Source: CAVTQY01 sp963736975
GTDB taxonomy: Bacteria; Pseudomonadota; Alphaproteobacteria; Acetobacterales; Acetobacteraceae
Length of the DNA stretch: 64,000 nucleotides
Assembly (NCBI GenBank): GCA_963736975.1
Contig: CAVTQY010000001.1
Coordinates: forward strand, 2,046,001 to 2,110,000
Direction of reading: 5' to 3'
Below, in pieces: positions 50,538 to 59,185 of the stretch (within the stretch, counting starts at the first letter, position 1; each line of letters opens with the position of its first letter). The notes beneath the pieces are model-generated. The model ran no database searches. It was not told the origin of the DNA and worked only from the letters and a program-made list of their open reading frames with translations. Position numbers and translations under genes: made by a program.

Positions 50538-51623
50538 TCAGCGGATGATGATCTCCACGCGACGGTTCTGCGGCTCGCGCACGCCGGGACCGGTGGGCAC
50601 AAGCAGATGCGTCTCGCCATAGCCGTGGATGGAAATCACGTTCCGCGGCACGCCGTCGCGCACCAGCTCGGCGGCGACAGCATCGGCGCGGCGGATGGAA
50701 AGACCCATGTTGTACTGGGGTGAACCGGACGTGTCCGTATAACCGTTCACTACGATCTGCGTGTACTGGACGTGGGTGGAATTGGTAGCGGCCTCATGGA
50801 TGATCTCCCGCGCGCGGTCGGTGAGCGTCGCTTTGTCCCAGTCGAAAAACACCAGATAGGAGCGTGCGGGCGCCGGGGCCGGCGCGGCAGCGGGCGCCGG
50901 CGCGGGCGGTGCCGGGGGCGGTCCCGGATTGAACGCGTATCGCACACCAAGAATGAAGTTGTGGTCGAATTGCGGGCCTAGCTTGATCCGGCCGGTGACC
51001 GGTCCGGCGGCGGTGGTTTCGACGCCGCTGAATTTGGCCCCCGCCGTGATGTCCATGAAGCGGTATTCGGCAGTCAGCGACAGGCCCGGCATGTGCGGGA
51101 TCGGGAACGACAGTCCGGCAATTCCCTGCCAGGCGAACCTGCCCTCGGTCTCGTTGGTGGTGAAGCTGAACGGGCCGCCCGGTTGGGTGAAACTACCGTT
51201 CAGGTTGGTCCACATATAACCGGCGCCCGCACCGAGATAAGGAAACACGTAGGGACTGCCGATGTCGAGATCGTAGATCGCGTTCGCCATGACACCGTAG
51301 CGGCTCATGTGCCCGCTGGCGGCTGTCGGGAAGGGCGTGCGGTCTAACTTGTTGAGGCTGTTGCGCAGGTAATCGCCTTCCACCTCGAGCCGCAGCCCGT
51401 TGCCGAAACCGTAACCGATACTGCCGAGCCCGTTGAACCCGCCGTGCTTTTCGAGCTTCAGGTGGGAGGCGCCGAAACCGTTGGTGATCGGGGTTACGTG
51501 CGTGTTCTGCGGTAGGTCGTAGCCGATCCCGGCGCCGATATAGACGCCCTGGATGGGCTGCGCACGCGCCGCGAGCGGTACGGCGAGGAAGGTAGCAGCG
51601 AGCAGGGCACCCCGATAATGCAT
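50538..51623 (-). CDS. OmpA-like outer membrane protein, copy 1
   Basis: 361 residues from ATG 51623. Signal peptide YRGALLAATFLAVPLAARA, then an OmpA-type 8-strand barrel (VYIGAGIGYDLPQN to NFILGVRYAFNPG), a Pro/Ala hinge (PPPAPPAPAPAAAPAPAPA), then a C-terminal OmpA domain that binds peptidoglycan (VNGYTDTSGSPQYNMGLSIRRADAVAAELV, in pieces). It probably links outer membrane and wall. The downstream paralogue (51807-52907) is on the same strand, and their C-terminal domains are almost identical while the barrels have diverged. Confidence 0.88.
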   Translation of the reverse strand: MHYRGALLAATFLAVPLAARAQPIQGVYIGAGIGYDLPQNTHVTPITNGFGASHLKLEKHGGFNGLGSIGYGFGNGLRLEVEGDYLRNSLNKLDRTPFPTAASGHMSRYGVMANAIYDLDIGSPYVFPYLGAGAGYMWTNLNGSFTQPGGPFSFTTNETEGRFAWQGIAGLSFPIPHMPGLSLTAEYRFMDITAGAKFSGVETTAAGPVTGRIKLGPQFDHNFILGVRYAFNPGPPPAPPAPAPAAAPAPAPARSYLVFFDWDKATLTDRAREIIHEAATNSTHVQYTQIVVNGYTDTSGSPQYNMGLSIRRADAVAAELVRDGVPRNVISIHGYGETHLLVPTGPGVREPQNRRVEIIIR

Positions 51624-51806
51624 GCATCGACCTCTTTTGCACTCATCGTCGTAGCCAGCCTCAGCCGACCATGACGGTTCACTCCTGCATAGCAGAGTCA
51701 ATTACAAGGACGGTTGGTATCACATTCCATCCCACAGAACGCGATGAGCTTCAAACAAGAGGGGCGCCTTGCGGCGCCCCATATGATGCCGTCCTTTCGC
51801 GCAGGC

Positions 51807-52907
51807 TTACTGGATGATGATTTCGACACGCCGGTTCTGCGGCTCGCGCACGCCGGGGCCGGTTGGCACCAGCAGGTGCGTTTCGCCGTAACCGTGGATC
51901 GAGATGACGTTCCGCGGCACGCCGTCGCGCACCAACTCGGCGGCCACAGCATTCGCGCGACGGATCGAGAGACCCATGTTGTAGCGCGGCGTGCCCGACG
52001 TGTCGGTATAGCCGTTGACCACGATCTGCGTGTACTGGACGTGCGTCGAGTTCGTCGCCGCCTCGCGGATGATCTCGCGTGCGCGGTCGGTGAGCGTCGC
52101 TTTGTCCCAGTCGAAGAACACGAGATAGGAACGCGCGGGCGCCGGAGCCGGAGCGGCGACCGGCGCCGGAGCCGGAGCCGGCCGGGCCACGCCGAAATTG
52201 TACCGGAAGCCCACGAGGAACGCGTTGTTGTAGTCGTTGCTGAGCTTGAACTTGATCGGCAACCCGCCAGGCGGTGTGGTGCCGGTCACTAGGGTGGCGC
52301 TGTAGCTGCGCTCGCCGGCCAGACCCATGAAGCGATATTCGGCGGTCAGCGTCAGGCCTGGGATCGCGGCGATCGGAAGGCCCGCGCCGAGGATAGCCTG
52401 ATAAGCGAATGCCCCTGCCGTGGTGCGGCCGCTGTTGTTGATGCTGAAAGCCGAGGGCGTTCCCGCGCCGCCATAAGCGGTGAACCGCTGGATCGTTGCC
52501 CACTGGTAGCCAACGCCAACGCCGATATACGGAACGACATACGGCGTGAGCCCGTAGAAATCATAAGCCACGTTGACCATGGGGCCGTACTTCTGCTCGC
52601 GGCCGCCGGCCGCTCCGGGCAACGTCCCACCTGTTAGCTTATTGAACTTGTTGTTCCGGTAGTCGCCTTCGAGCTCGACGCGCAGGCCATTACCCAGGCC
52701 CCATCCCACAGAGCCCACAGCGACCGGCCCAAGCTCGGAGGACAGGCTCGTCCCGGTATTCACACCCGACTGTGTGCTTACCTTTTCGGAGGTCAGCCAG
52801 TTAACGCCGGCGCCGGCGCCGATATACAATCCCGTCACCGGCTGCGCCTGCGCCGCGAGCGGAACGGCCAGCACGGTGGCAGCCAGGAGCGTGCTCCGAA
52901 GATTCAT
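51807..52907 (-). CDS. OmpA-like outer membrane protein, copy 2
   Basis: 366 residues from ATG 52907 (MNLRSTLLAATVLAVPLAAQA signal, in pieces). Barrel region (LYIGAGAGVNWLT to FLVGFRYNFG), Pro/Ala linker, OmpA C-terminal domain. Against copy 1 the OmpA domain differs at only about six positions over about 100 residues (for example H/R, S/T, Q/R, D/N), far closer than the barrels, which suggests recent duplication with conversion or purifying selection on the wall-binding end. The start follows AGGAGAGAACG. Confidence 0.88.
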   Translation of the reverse strand: MNLRSTLLAATVLAVPLAAQAQPVTGLYIGAGAGVNWLTSEKVSTQSGVNTGTSLSSELGPVAVGSVGWGLGNGLRVELEGDYRNNKFNKLTGGTLPGAAGGREQKYGPMVNVAYDFYGLTPYVVPYIGVGVGYQWATIQRFTAYGGAGTPSAFSINNSGRTTAGAFAYQAILGAGLPIAAIPGLTLTAEYRFMGLAGERSYSATLVTGTTPPGGLPIKFKLSNDYNNAFLVGFRYNFGVARPAPAPAPVAAPAPAPARSYLVFFDWDKATLTDRAREIIREAATNSTHVQYTQIVVNGYTDTSGTPRYNMGLSIRRANAVAAELVRDGVPRNVISIHGYGETHLLVPTGPGVREPQNRRVEIIIQ

Positions 52908-53110
52908 CGTTCTCTCCTCGTTGTCTTCCCGCGCCGATGGCGCAGAGTCAGGCCGGTGCGCCGGGGGTCCCTTTCTCCCCATACGCTCTTGCGATAAGCA
53001 AACCATAGCCGTGTTCGCAGCCTAAGACGAGAGGGTTCTGCCAATTCTGCAACGGCTGTTGCTGCGGGGCCACAGCCGTTCGGGCACCCAAGCCACAGAC
53101 CCGTGAACGG

Positions 53111-53203
53111 CGGAAGAGAGCAGGAGTTGAACCCACCCGGGACCGCTTGGCAGCCCCAACCGGATTTGAAGTCCGGCCGGCCCACCGGGACCGCTTCTCT
53201 TCC
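53111..53203 (-). tRNA. selC: tRNA-Sec (selC), anticodon TCA
   Basis: The transcript reads from 53203 with GGAAGAGA pairing to TCTCTTCC at the 3' end, the 8-bp acceptor typical of tRNA-Sec. The anticodon arm CCGGACTTCAAATCCGG has TCA in the loop, the long variable arm and T arm (GCCAAGCGGTCCCGGGTGGGTTCAACTCC, in pieces) fit E. coli selC closely. About 93 nt without CCA; the genome encodes CCG rather than CCA next. It lies 11 nt after the selA stop, so the two are likely co-transcribed. Confidence 0.95.
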
Positions 53204-53214
53204 GTCCTGAACTA

Positions 53215-54588
53215 TCAGCAACCCTGGGCACACCCGCAATTGGCCGCGTCCAGGTTTTCGCTCAGGGCCGGCTCGTCTGGCAGTTCCAGGCAGCGGCAAT
53301 CGAGCCACAACCGGCCTTCGCCGATCCGTCCCAGAACCGGACGCGGCAGGCTGCGCAGCCAGGCGGAAACAGAGTCCAACGAGCGGCCGCCGATGGTCAC
53401 GGCGAATGACGGCAGAAGATCGACCGGCAATGCGCCCGAGCCGATCTGACTGCGGCAGGGCTCGACCGCGACGGGACGATCCGGCCAACGTTGGCGAAGG
53501 ACGGCGGCAAGCCGTTCGGCGCTGTCGCGAATGTCCGCGAGAGGGCGGCTCAGCAGCCGCAGCACGGGCAGCCGTTCAGGCAACCGGTCGGGATCGAGAT
53601 AGAGCCGCAGCACGTGTTCGAGCGCGGCAAGCCGGCCTTTGTCGAGCCGCAGCGCCCGTTTCATCGGGTTGGCACCGAGCTGGCGTATCAGGTCCGTGCG
53701 GCCGAGGACCAACCCGGCTTGCGGGCCACCCAACAGTTTGTCGCCGGAGACGGTGACGAGATCGGCGCCGGCGGCCAGGGCCTCCTGCGGCGTTGGCTCA
53801 TGCCGCAAGCCCCAGGCGGCAAGATCGACCAGGCTGCCGCTCCCGAGATCCTCGACCAGCGGCAGACCGGCCCTGTGAGCGATGGCTGAAAGCTCGCGCC
53901 TGGGCACCGCGGCGGTAAAACCGGAAATCGCGTAATTGGCCTGATGCACGCGCATCAGCAGGGCGGTCGTCGGACCGATCGCCGCCTCGTAGTCGCGCCT
54001 GTGAGTCCGGTTGGTCGTGCCGACCTCGCGCAATATGGCACCCGCCCGCGCCATGATCTCCGGCAGCCGGAACGAGCCGCCGATCTCGATCAGCTCGCCA
54101 CGGGAGACCGGAACCTCCCGGCCCAGCGCCAGCGTGTTCAGGACCAGCATCACGGCGGCGGCGTTGTTATTGACTACTGTGGCGTCTTCCGCCCCGGTCA
54201 GCTCACGTAACAGGCCGCGCACGTGATCGTCCCGCTCGCCGCGCCGGCCGGTGGCGAGGTCGAATTCCAGCGTGGTGGGCGTGCGCAGCGCCACGGAAGC
54301 TGCGTCGGCCGCTTCGGGGGGCAGCGTCGCGCGTCCGAGATTCGTGTGCAGCACCGTCCCGGTCAGGTTGAACACCGGACGCTGGGAGAGGGCGAAGCGC
54401 GCGGCGAGTGTCGCGGCGGCTTCTGTCAGGAGATCGTCCGCCGTGCCGAAGTCACGGGCGGCTCGGCGGCGCGCCAGCGCGTCGCGCAACGCCGACTTGG
54501 TTGCGGCGCGGCCGAACCGCGCCACCAGCCCCCGGGCGTGGCCGGTACGCAGCACGGCATCCAGCGATGGCAGGGGACCCCGGCGCAC
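53215..54588 (-). CDS. selA: L-seryl-tRNA(Sec) selenium transferase
   Basis: PLP enzyme that converts Ser-tRNA(Sec) to Sec-tRNA(Sec) with selenophosphate. 457 residues, normal length. PVFNLTGTVLHTNLGRATLP, the AVVNNNAAAVMLVLNTLALGREVPVSRGELIEIGGSFRLPEIM region (in pieces), the PLP Lys284 in SGDKLLGGPQAG, and LDCRCLELPD are seen. The C-terminus CGCAQGC has three clustered Cys, which is unusual. GTG start at 54588, 9 bp after the metallopeptidase stop. selB is not in the window. Confidence 0.95.
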   Translation of the reverse strand: MRRGPLPSLDAVLRTGHARGLVARFGRAATKSALRDALARRRAARDFGTADDLLTEAAATLAARFALSQRPVFNLTGTVLHTNLGRATLPPEAADAASVALRTPTTLEFDLATGRRGERDDHVRGLLRELTGAEDATVVNNNAAAVMLVLNTLALGREVPVSRGELIEIGGSFRLPEIMARAGAILREVGTTNRTHRRDYEAAIGPTTALLMRVHQANYAISGFTAAVPRRELSAIAHRAGLPLVEDLGSGSLVDLAAWGLRHEPTPQEALAAGADLVTVSGDKLLGGPQAGLVLGRTDLIRQLGANPMKRALRLDKGRLAALEHVLRLYLDPDRLPERLPVLRLLSRPLADIRDSAERLAAVLRQRWPDRPVAVEPCRSQIGSGALPVDLLPSFAVTIGGRSLDSVSAWLRSLPRPVLGRIGEGRLWLDCRCLELPDEPALSENLDAANCGCAQGC

Positions 54589-54597
54589 GGCACAGGG

Positions 54598-55014
54598 TTA
54601 CCCCAGCTCCTGTTCGAGAGCGGCAATGTCCGCGTCGCTGAAGCCGAAATGATGCGCGATTTCGTGGATCAGTACGTTGCGAACGAGGCGGAACAGGTCC
54701 TCGCCGGTCTCGATCCACTCCAGCAGGATCGGTTCACGGTAAAGGGAAATCAGGTCGGGCGGCCGGGCGATGTCGTCGATGCTGCGCGCGGGCAATGGCG
54801 TTCCGCTATAGAGGCCGGTGAGGTCCCAGGGCGACTCGAGACCGAGTTCACGCAGCGTTTCGTCATCGGCACGGTCTTCGACAGCGATGCCTACGCCGCG
54901 CACATGCTGGGCGAGCCGGTCGGGGATCGCCGCGAGCGCGCGTTCGGCCAGTTCCGCGATCTCGTCGCAGGTCGGCGGATGGTTGAACACGCGCGGGGCT
55001 TCGGGCTGTTTCAT
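54598..55014 (-). CDS. small zincin-like metallopeptidase family protein
   Basis: 138 residues with the metal motif HEIAH at 117-121 (NVLIHEIAHHFGFSDADI), typical of the short possible-metallopeptidase family that has this motif near its C-terminus. DLTGLYSGTPLPARSIDD and PDLISLYREPILLEW are also family features. No signal peptide. It sits directly upstream of selA with 9 bp between, so it is probably co-transcribed; a functional link to selenium is not established. Confidence 0.85.
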   Translation of the reverse strand: MKQPEAPRVFNHPPTCDEIAELAERALAAIPDRLAQHVRGVGIAVEDRADDETLRELGLESPWDLTGLYSGTPLPARSIDDIARPPDLISLYREPILLEWIETGEDLFRLVRNVLIHEIAHHFGFSDADIAALEQELG

Positions 55015-55089
55015 CGCCTATCGTCCATCGTCGTATCGGTGCAAAATGGCGCTACCGGGTCAAATCCGGGGTCAATCCGAAGAGGCAGC

Positions 55090-55229
55090 ATGGAGCCGAA
55101 CCTGCCGGAGCGGGCAATGGCGGTTCGCAGGCCGCGGCACGCCTGTGCGGGCGTCTTGGGGCGCCGTTGCACGAGGTGCCGCTGCCGAACGGCCGGCGTG
55201 CCGATATCCTGGCGCCGAGCCGTCGGTGA
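55090..55229 (+). pseudogene. fragment of an MmcB-type DNA repair protein gene
   Basis: A frame from ATG 55090 (MEPNLPERAMAVRR) switches frame near 55130 and then reads AARLCGRLGAPLHEVPLPNGRRADILAPSRR, ending with TGA at 55229. The LPNGRRADI motif is characteristic of MmcB/DUF-type repair proteins. A single missing base and loss of everything after ADILA make this a short remnant. It borders an IS3 fragment, which suggests a deletion linked to insertion-sequence activity. Confidence 0.5.
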
Positions 55230-55276
55230 ACCGTACCGCGTTTCCCGGAGGCTCTGATCCTTGCGAGGATGGGGCG

Positions 55277-55455
55277 ATGGAGACGCGGAAAACATCCGTA
55301 CGGTATGCGCCTGAGGTCCGCGCCCGAGCGGTCCCGATGGTGCTGGAACACGCGGGCGATCATGGCTCACAATAGGAAGCGATCGGCTCGATCGCAGCGA
55401 AGATCGGCTGCAACGACGAGACGCTGCGAAAATGGGGGCGGCAGGCAGACGTGAC
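55277..55455 (+). pseudogene. IS3-family OrfA transposase remnant
   Basis: RKTSVRYAPEVRARAVPMVLEHAGDHGSQ, then an in-frame TAG (55373-55375) where homologues have Trp, then EAIGSIAAKIGCNDETLRKWGRQAD: the HTH of IS3 OrfA transposases. Similarity stops after that, and neither the OrfA leucine zipper nor OrfB is present. A dead fragment. Confidence 0.75.
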
Positions 55456-55543
55456 CGCGAAAACTGCCGCCTGTCGTGAAACCAAGCGCCCATTAGCCGG
55501 CGTGCCACGGTAAGGTTCGGCCGCCCCCACCTCCGCATCCGCG

Positions 55544-56527
55544 TCACGGCACCAGGACGGCCGGGCCGGTCAGCCTGCCGTCGCGCAACGCAGCGAGAGC
55601 ATCGTTGGCTTGCGCGAGCTTGTAGGCATGCGTCTCGGTTACAATCGGAACCTGCGGCGCGAGCGCCAGGAACTCCTCGGCATCCTGACGGGTGAGATTC
55701 GCGACCGAGCGAATCACGCGCTCGTGCCGCAGCAGTTCATACGGAAAGGAAGGGATGTCGCTCATGTGGATGCCGCCGCAGACCACGACGCCGCCAGGTC
55801 GTGTGGCACGCAACGCCGCCGGCACCAGCGCGCCCACAGGGGCGAAAATGATCGCCGCATCCAAGGACTCCGGCGGCATCTCGTCCGAACCACCCGCCCA
55901 TACGGCACTCAACCGTCGCGCGAAGTCCTGTGCCGGGGTGTCGCCGGGGCGGGTGAAGGCATAGATTGCGCGCCCTTGATGGCGGGCGACTTGCGCCACG
56001 ATATGCGCCGCCGCGCCGAAGCCATAGATGCCAAGACGCTGCGCGTCGCCTGCCATGCGCAGGCAACGATACCCTATGAGACCGGCGCAGAGCAGCGGCG
56101 CTGCTGCCTCATCGCTATATTGTTCTGGGATCGGAAAGCAAAAACGCTCGTCGGCAACTGTGTGGTCGGCATACCCGCCATCGATCTGATACCCGGTGAA
56201 ACGTGCCCGCTCGCATAGATTCTCCTGTCCCGCCCGGCAATAATCGCACACTCCGCATGTCCAGCCGAGCCACGGCACGCCGACCCGATCGCCGGGGCGA
56301 AACCGCTTTGCTCCGGTGCCGGTTGCCACCACGCGGCCGACGATCTCGTGTCCCGGAATCAACGGCAGTTTCGGCTCGGCCAACTCGCCGTCCACAACGT
56401 GCAGGTCGGTACGGCACACACCGCAGGCTGCGACCCGAATGACCACCTGCCCGGGACCCGGGCGCGGATTATCGAGTTCCGCCGCATGAAGCGGGCTATG
56501 CGGGGCTCGCAACTGCATCGCATGCAT
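55544..56527 (-). CDS. zinc-dependent alcohol dehydrogenase family protein
   Basis: Medium-chain dehydrogenase of 327 residues. The catalytic-zinc ligands appear in ACGVCRTDLHVVDGEL (Cys) and PGHEIVGRVV (His-Glu), and the structural zinc lobe has four Cys in TCGVCDYCRAGQENLCERA. The NAD region is LGIYGFGAAAHIVAQVARHQG, in which GFGAAAH replaces the usual GxGGLG. Similar to AdhA-type propanol-preferring dehydrogenases. It diverges from the FAD oxidoreductase gene. Confidence 0.87.
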   Translation of the reverse strand: MHAMQLRAPHSPLHAAELDNPRPGPGQVVIRVAACGVCRTDLHVVDGELAEPKLPLIPGHEIVGRVVATGTGAKRFRPGDRVGVPWLGWTCGVCDYCRAGQENLCERARFTGYQIDGGYADHTVADERFCFPIPEQYSDEAAAPLLCAGLIGYRCLRMAGDAQRLGIYGFGAAAHIVAQVARHQGRAIYAFTRPGDTPAQDFARRLSAVWAGGSDEMPPESLDAAIIFAPVGALVPAALRATRPGGVVVCGGIHMSDIPSFPYELLRHERVIRSVANLTRQDAEEFLALAPQVPIVTETHAYKLAQANDALAALRDGRLTGPAVLVP

Positions 56528-56639
56528 GGCGTGCTCCTTATTGGCGGCGGGTCCCCAGGGTCAATGGCGCGGCAGAAGGCCCCGGGTTTCCGCCGCTGGC
56601 TCTTCCATCGTAAATCCGTCGCCCCGAAAGGAGATTTGC

Positions 56640-57746
56640 GTGGAATTTGTCGATTGCGTGGTGGTGGGCGCTGGTGTGGTCGGGCTGGCGGTCGCTCGCG
56701 CGCTGGCCCTGGCTGGGCACGAGGTGATCGTGCTGGAAGCCGCCGACGGGATCGGCGCGGAGACATCCTCGCGCAACAGCGAAGTGATCCATGCCGGCAT
56801 CTACTACCCGGCCGGAAGCCTGATGGCTCGGTTCTGCGTCGCCGGCCGTAAGGCGCTCTATGCCTATTGCGAGCAGAAGGGCGTGCCGTTCCGTAACTGC
56901 GGCAAGCTGATCGTTGCTACCAATGCCGATGAGGACGGCAGACTCGCCGGCATTCGCCAGCGCGCCGCGGTCAACGGCGTGGACGACATGCGCATCCTCA
57001 CGGCTGCCGAGGCAATGGCGATGGAGCCGCATCTCTTTTGCACCAGCGCGCTCCATTCGCCTTCCACCGGCATCATCGACAGCCATGCCTTCATGCTGGC
57101 GTTGCAAGGCGATGCCGAGAATGCCGGCGCTGTGGTCGTCTTTCTCAGCCCGGTCACTGGCGGACGTGTGGTGCGCGGCGGCATCGAAATCGCTGTGGGT
57201 GGCGCCGATCCGACGCGGTTGCGTTGTCGGCTGCTGGTGAACTCGGCGGGTCTGCACGCGCCGGATTTTGCCCGCCGCATCGTCGGAATGCCGCCCGAGC
57301 GCGTGCCGACCGCCTACTATGCGAAAGGAAACTACTTCACTCTCTCCGGACGATCGCCTTTTTCGCGGCTGATCTATCCGGTGCCGGTACCGGGCGGGCT
57401 CGGGGTGCACCTGACGATCGACCTCGGCGGTCAGGCGCGCTTCGGTCCTGATGTCGAATGGATCGAAACCATCGATTACACCGTCGATCCGGGACGGGCG
57501 GAGAAATTCTATGCCGCCGTCCGCCGCTACTGGCCCGAGCTCAGGGACGGGGCGATTCAACCCGGCTATGCCGGCATCCGCCCGAAAATTGTCCCGCCCG
57601 GCGTCGCCGCGCAGGATTTCGTCGTGCAAGGGCCGCAGACCCATGGAGTGCCGGGCCTGATCAACCTGTTCGGTATTGAGTTGCCGGGGCTGACCGCTTC
57701 GCTCGCTCTTGCCGATCACGTGCTGGAGGTGGCGCGGACCGGCTGA
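56640..57746 (+). CDS. NAD(P)/FAD-dependent oxidoreductase, L-2-hydroxyglutarate dehydrogenase (LhgO)-like
   Basis: FAD enzyme of the DAO family, 368 residues. CVVVGAGVVGLAVARALALAGHEVIVLEAA (in pieces) is the FAD-binding start, and ETSSRNSEVIHAGIYYPAGSLMARFC is diagnostic for LhgO-type proteins. Later: ALHSPSTGIIDSHAFMLAL, YFTLSGRSPFSRLIYPVP and GYAGIRPKI. GTG start after AAGGAG with 7-nt spacing. It would oxidise a 2-hydroxy acid to a keto acid, passing electrons to quinone. Two terminator-like hairpins follow. Confidence 0.9.
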   Translation: MEFVDCVVVGAGVVGLAVARALALAGHEVIVLEAADGIGAETSSRNSEVIHAGIYYPAGSLMARFCVAGRKALYAYCEQKGVPFRNCGKLIVATNADEDGRLAGIRQRAAVNGVDDMRILTAAEAMAMEPHLFCTSALHSPSTGIIDSHAFMLALQGDAENAGAVVVFLSPVTGGRVVRGGIEIAVGGADPTRLRCRLLVNSAGLHAPDFARRIVGMPPERVPTAYYAKGNYFTLSGRSPFSRLIYPVPVPGGLGVHLTIDLGGQARFGPDVEWIETIDYTVDPGRAEKFYAAVRRYWPELRDGAIQPGYAGIRPKIVPPGVAAQDFVVQGPQTHGVPGLINLFGIELPGLTASLALADHVLEVARTG

Positions 57747-57757
57747 CGACTCTCACC

Positions 57758-57795
57758 CGCCGCTCCGCGGCGACCTCTCCCGCACGCGGGAGAGG
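57758..57795 (+). terminator. double hairpin after the FAD oxidoreductase gene
   Basis: CGCCGC (57758-57763)/GCGGCG (57767-57772), then CCTCTCCCGC (57774-57783)/GCGGGAGAGG (57786-57795), the second perfect over 10 bp. No T run follows. This CTCTCCCGC...GCGGGAGAG form is common between alphaproteobacterial genes. Confidence 0.6.
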
Positions 57796-57807
57796 TGCGG
57801 GGTCCGA

Positions 57808-57852
57808 ACCGGGGACATAGGTGACAGTTTGGCCCGACGACATGGGTAACAG
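57808..57852. repeat. left end of the IS481-type element: two terminal repeats, 25-bp period
   Basis: Two related 20-mers, 57808-57827 (ACCGGGGACATAGGTGACAG) and 57833-57852 (CCCGACGACATGGGTAACAG), are separated by 5 bp. They are the inverted partners of the two right-end copies. Confidence 0.8.
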
Positions 57853-57879
57853 GTTTACTGGTTGGCATGGAGGTGACCC

Positions 57880-59130
57880 ATGCCGTGGCAGAGGACCGGA
57901 CCCATGGACGAGCGGATGTCGCTGATTGTGAGCTGGCAGGAGGACGGGCTTTCGATTTCGGAGCTGTGCCAGCGCTATGGCGTTAGCCGCAAGACCGGTT
58001 ACAAGTGGATAGAGCGGTATGAGAACGAGGGTTTTGCCGGGCTGTGCGACCGCAGCCGGGCGCCGCATCACTCTCCGCGGCAGGTGACGGGGTCGATCGC
58101 CGAGGCAGCGGTAGCGGCGCGGCGGGAGCACCCGAGCTGGGGGCCGCGCAAGCTGCGGGCGTGGCTTTCGGCGCGCGATCCGCAGGTGGTGTGGCCGGCG
58201 GCCAGCACTTTGGGTGTGTTGTTCGACGAAGCGGGCCTGACGGTGCCGCGGCGCCGGCGCGAGCGGGTGCCGCCGCGCAGCGCGCCGTTTGCCGGCTGCG
58301 AGGGTCCGAACGCGGTGTGGACGGCCGATTTCAAGGGCTGGTTTCGCACCGCCGACGGCGCGCGCTGCGAGCCGTTCACGTTGTTGGACAGTTGGAGCCG
58401 CTATCTGTTGCGCTGCCAGGCGGTGCGGCGGACCGATACCGCGACGGTGCAGGCGATCCTGGCGGCGGCGTTCCGCGAGTATGGCCTGCCGATGGCGCTG
58501 CGCAGCGACAACGGCTCGCCGTTTGCCGGACGCGGCGCCGGCGGCTTGAGCCGGTTATCGGTGTGGCTGATCAAGCTTTCGGTGCGGCCGGATCGGATCG
58601 ATCCAGGCTCGCCGCAGCAGAACGGTCGGCACGAGCGGATGCACCTGACGCTGCAGCAGGAGACGGCAAGCCCGCCGGCGGCGAGCTTGCGGGCGCAGGC
58701 CCGCAGCTTCGCGGTGTTCCGCCGCTGTTACAATGCGGAGCGGCCGCACGAGGCGCTGGGCCAGCAAGTGCCGGCGCGGCATTATCAGCCGAGCCCGCGC
58801 GCCTACACCGGCAAGCTGTGTTCGCCGGAGTATCCTGGCGTTGAGCTGGTGCGCCAGGTGCGCTCGAACGGCGAGATCAAGTGGCGTGGCGAGCGGGTGT
58901 TCCTGGGCGAGCCGTTGATCGGCGAACCGGTCGGGCTGCACCCGATCGCCGACGGCGAATGGCGGGTGATGTATGGCCCGATCGAGCTCGGTTTGCTGGA
59001 CGCGAAGGGCCGCTTGCGCCAGCCGCGGCGCCGCCGCCGTCGGGTAGCCTGTGGATTTGTGGACAACGCACGCGCGTTGCCCACAACCCCACAGGGCCAA
59101 CAACAACCGCAAGCCGATCTGGTTCGATGA
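57880..59130 (+). CDS. IS481-family DDE transposase
   Basis: 416 residues. N-terminal HTH (LSISELCQRYGVSRKTGYKWIERY), then integrase core with D150 (VWTADFKGWFRT), D210 (LRSDNGSPFAG) and E252 (QNGRHERMH), giving an intact DDE triad at usual spacing. YNAERPHEALGQQVPARHY is a typical IS481/IS3 ending of the core. The C-terminus is Arg-rich (QPRRRRRRVACG). Uninterrupted, so likely active or recently active. Confidence 0.92.
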   Translation: MPWQRTGPMDERMSLIVSWQEDGLSISELCQRYGVSRKTGYKWIERYENEGFAGLCDRSRAPHHSPRQVTGSIAEAAVAARREHPSWGPRKLRAWLSARDPQVVWPAASTLGVLFDEAGLTVPRRRRERVPPRSAPFAGCEGPNAVWTADFKGWFRTADGARCEPFTLLDSWSRYLLRCQAVRRTDTATVQAILAAAFREYGLPMALRSDNGSPFAGRGAGGLSRLSVWLIKLSVRPDRIDPGSPQQNGRHERMHLTLQQETASPPAASLRAQARSFAVFRRCYNAERPHEALGQQVPARHYQPSPRAYTGKLCSPEYPGVELVRQVRSNGEIKWRGERVFLGEPLIGEPVGLHPIADGEWRVMYGPIELGLLDAKGRLRQPRRRRRRVACGFVDNARALPTTPQGQQQPQADLVR

Positions 59131-59140
59131 CGGATGAAAA

Positions 59141-59185
59141 GTGTTACCCATGTCGCCGGTCTATTCTGTTACCCATGTCGCCGGT
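59141..59185. repeat. right end of the IS481-type element: two terminal repeats, 25-bp period
   Basis: 59141-59160 and 59166-59185 share 19 of 20 bases (TGTTACCCATGTCGCCGGT) and are inverted relative to the left end. Period 25 bp, as at the left. Confidence 0.85.

Larger units (their letters stand above)
57808..59185 (+). mobile_element. IS481-family-like insertion sequence with doubled inverted ends
   Basis: About 1.38 kb with one transposase gene (57880-59130). Both ends have two copies of a 20-bp inverted repeat at a 25-bp period: left 57808-57827 and 57833-57852, right 59141-59160 and 59166-59185. Right copies are near identical (xTGTTACCCATGTCGCCGGT), left ones more diverged. No clear target duplication was seen between flanks. 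The right end cuts into the start of a family 5 binding protein gene. Doubled ends are likely transposase-binding sites. Confidence 0.8.

Noticed and set aside
50970..51610. Short plus-strand frames across the OmpA-like genes
   Set aside because: They mirror the Pro/Ala hinge and barrel on the opposite strand and carry no signal or domain.
59141..59185. Possible CRISPR-like repeat pair
   Set aside because: Only two 20-bp copies with a 5-bp gap, matched by inverted copies at the other IS end; they are transposon ends.
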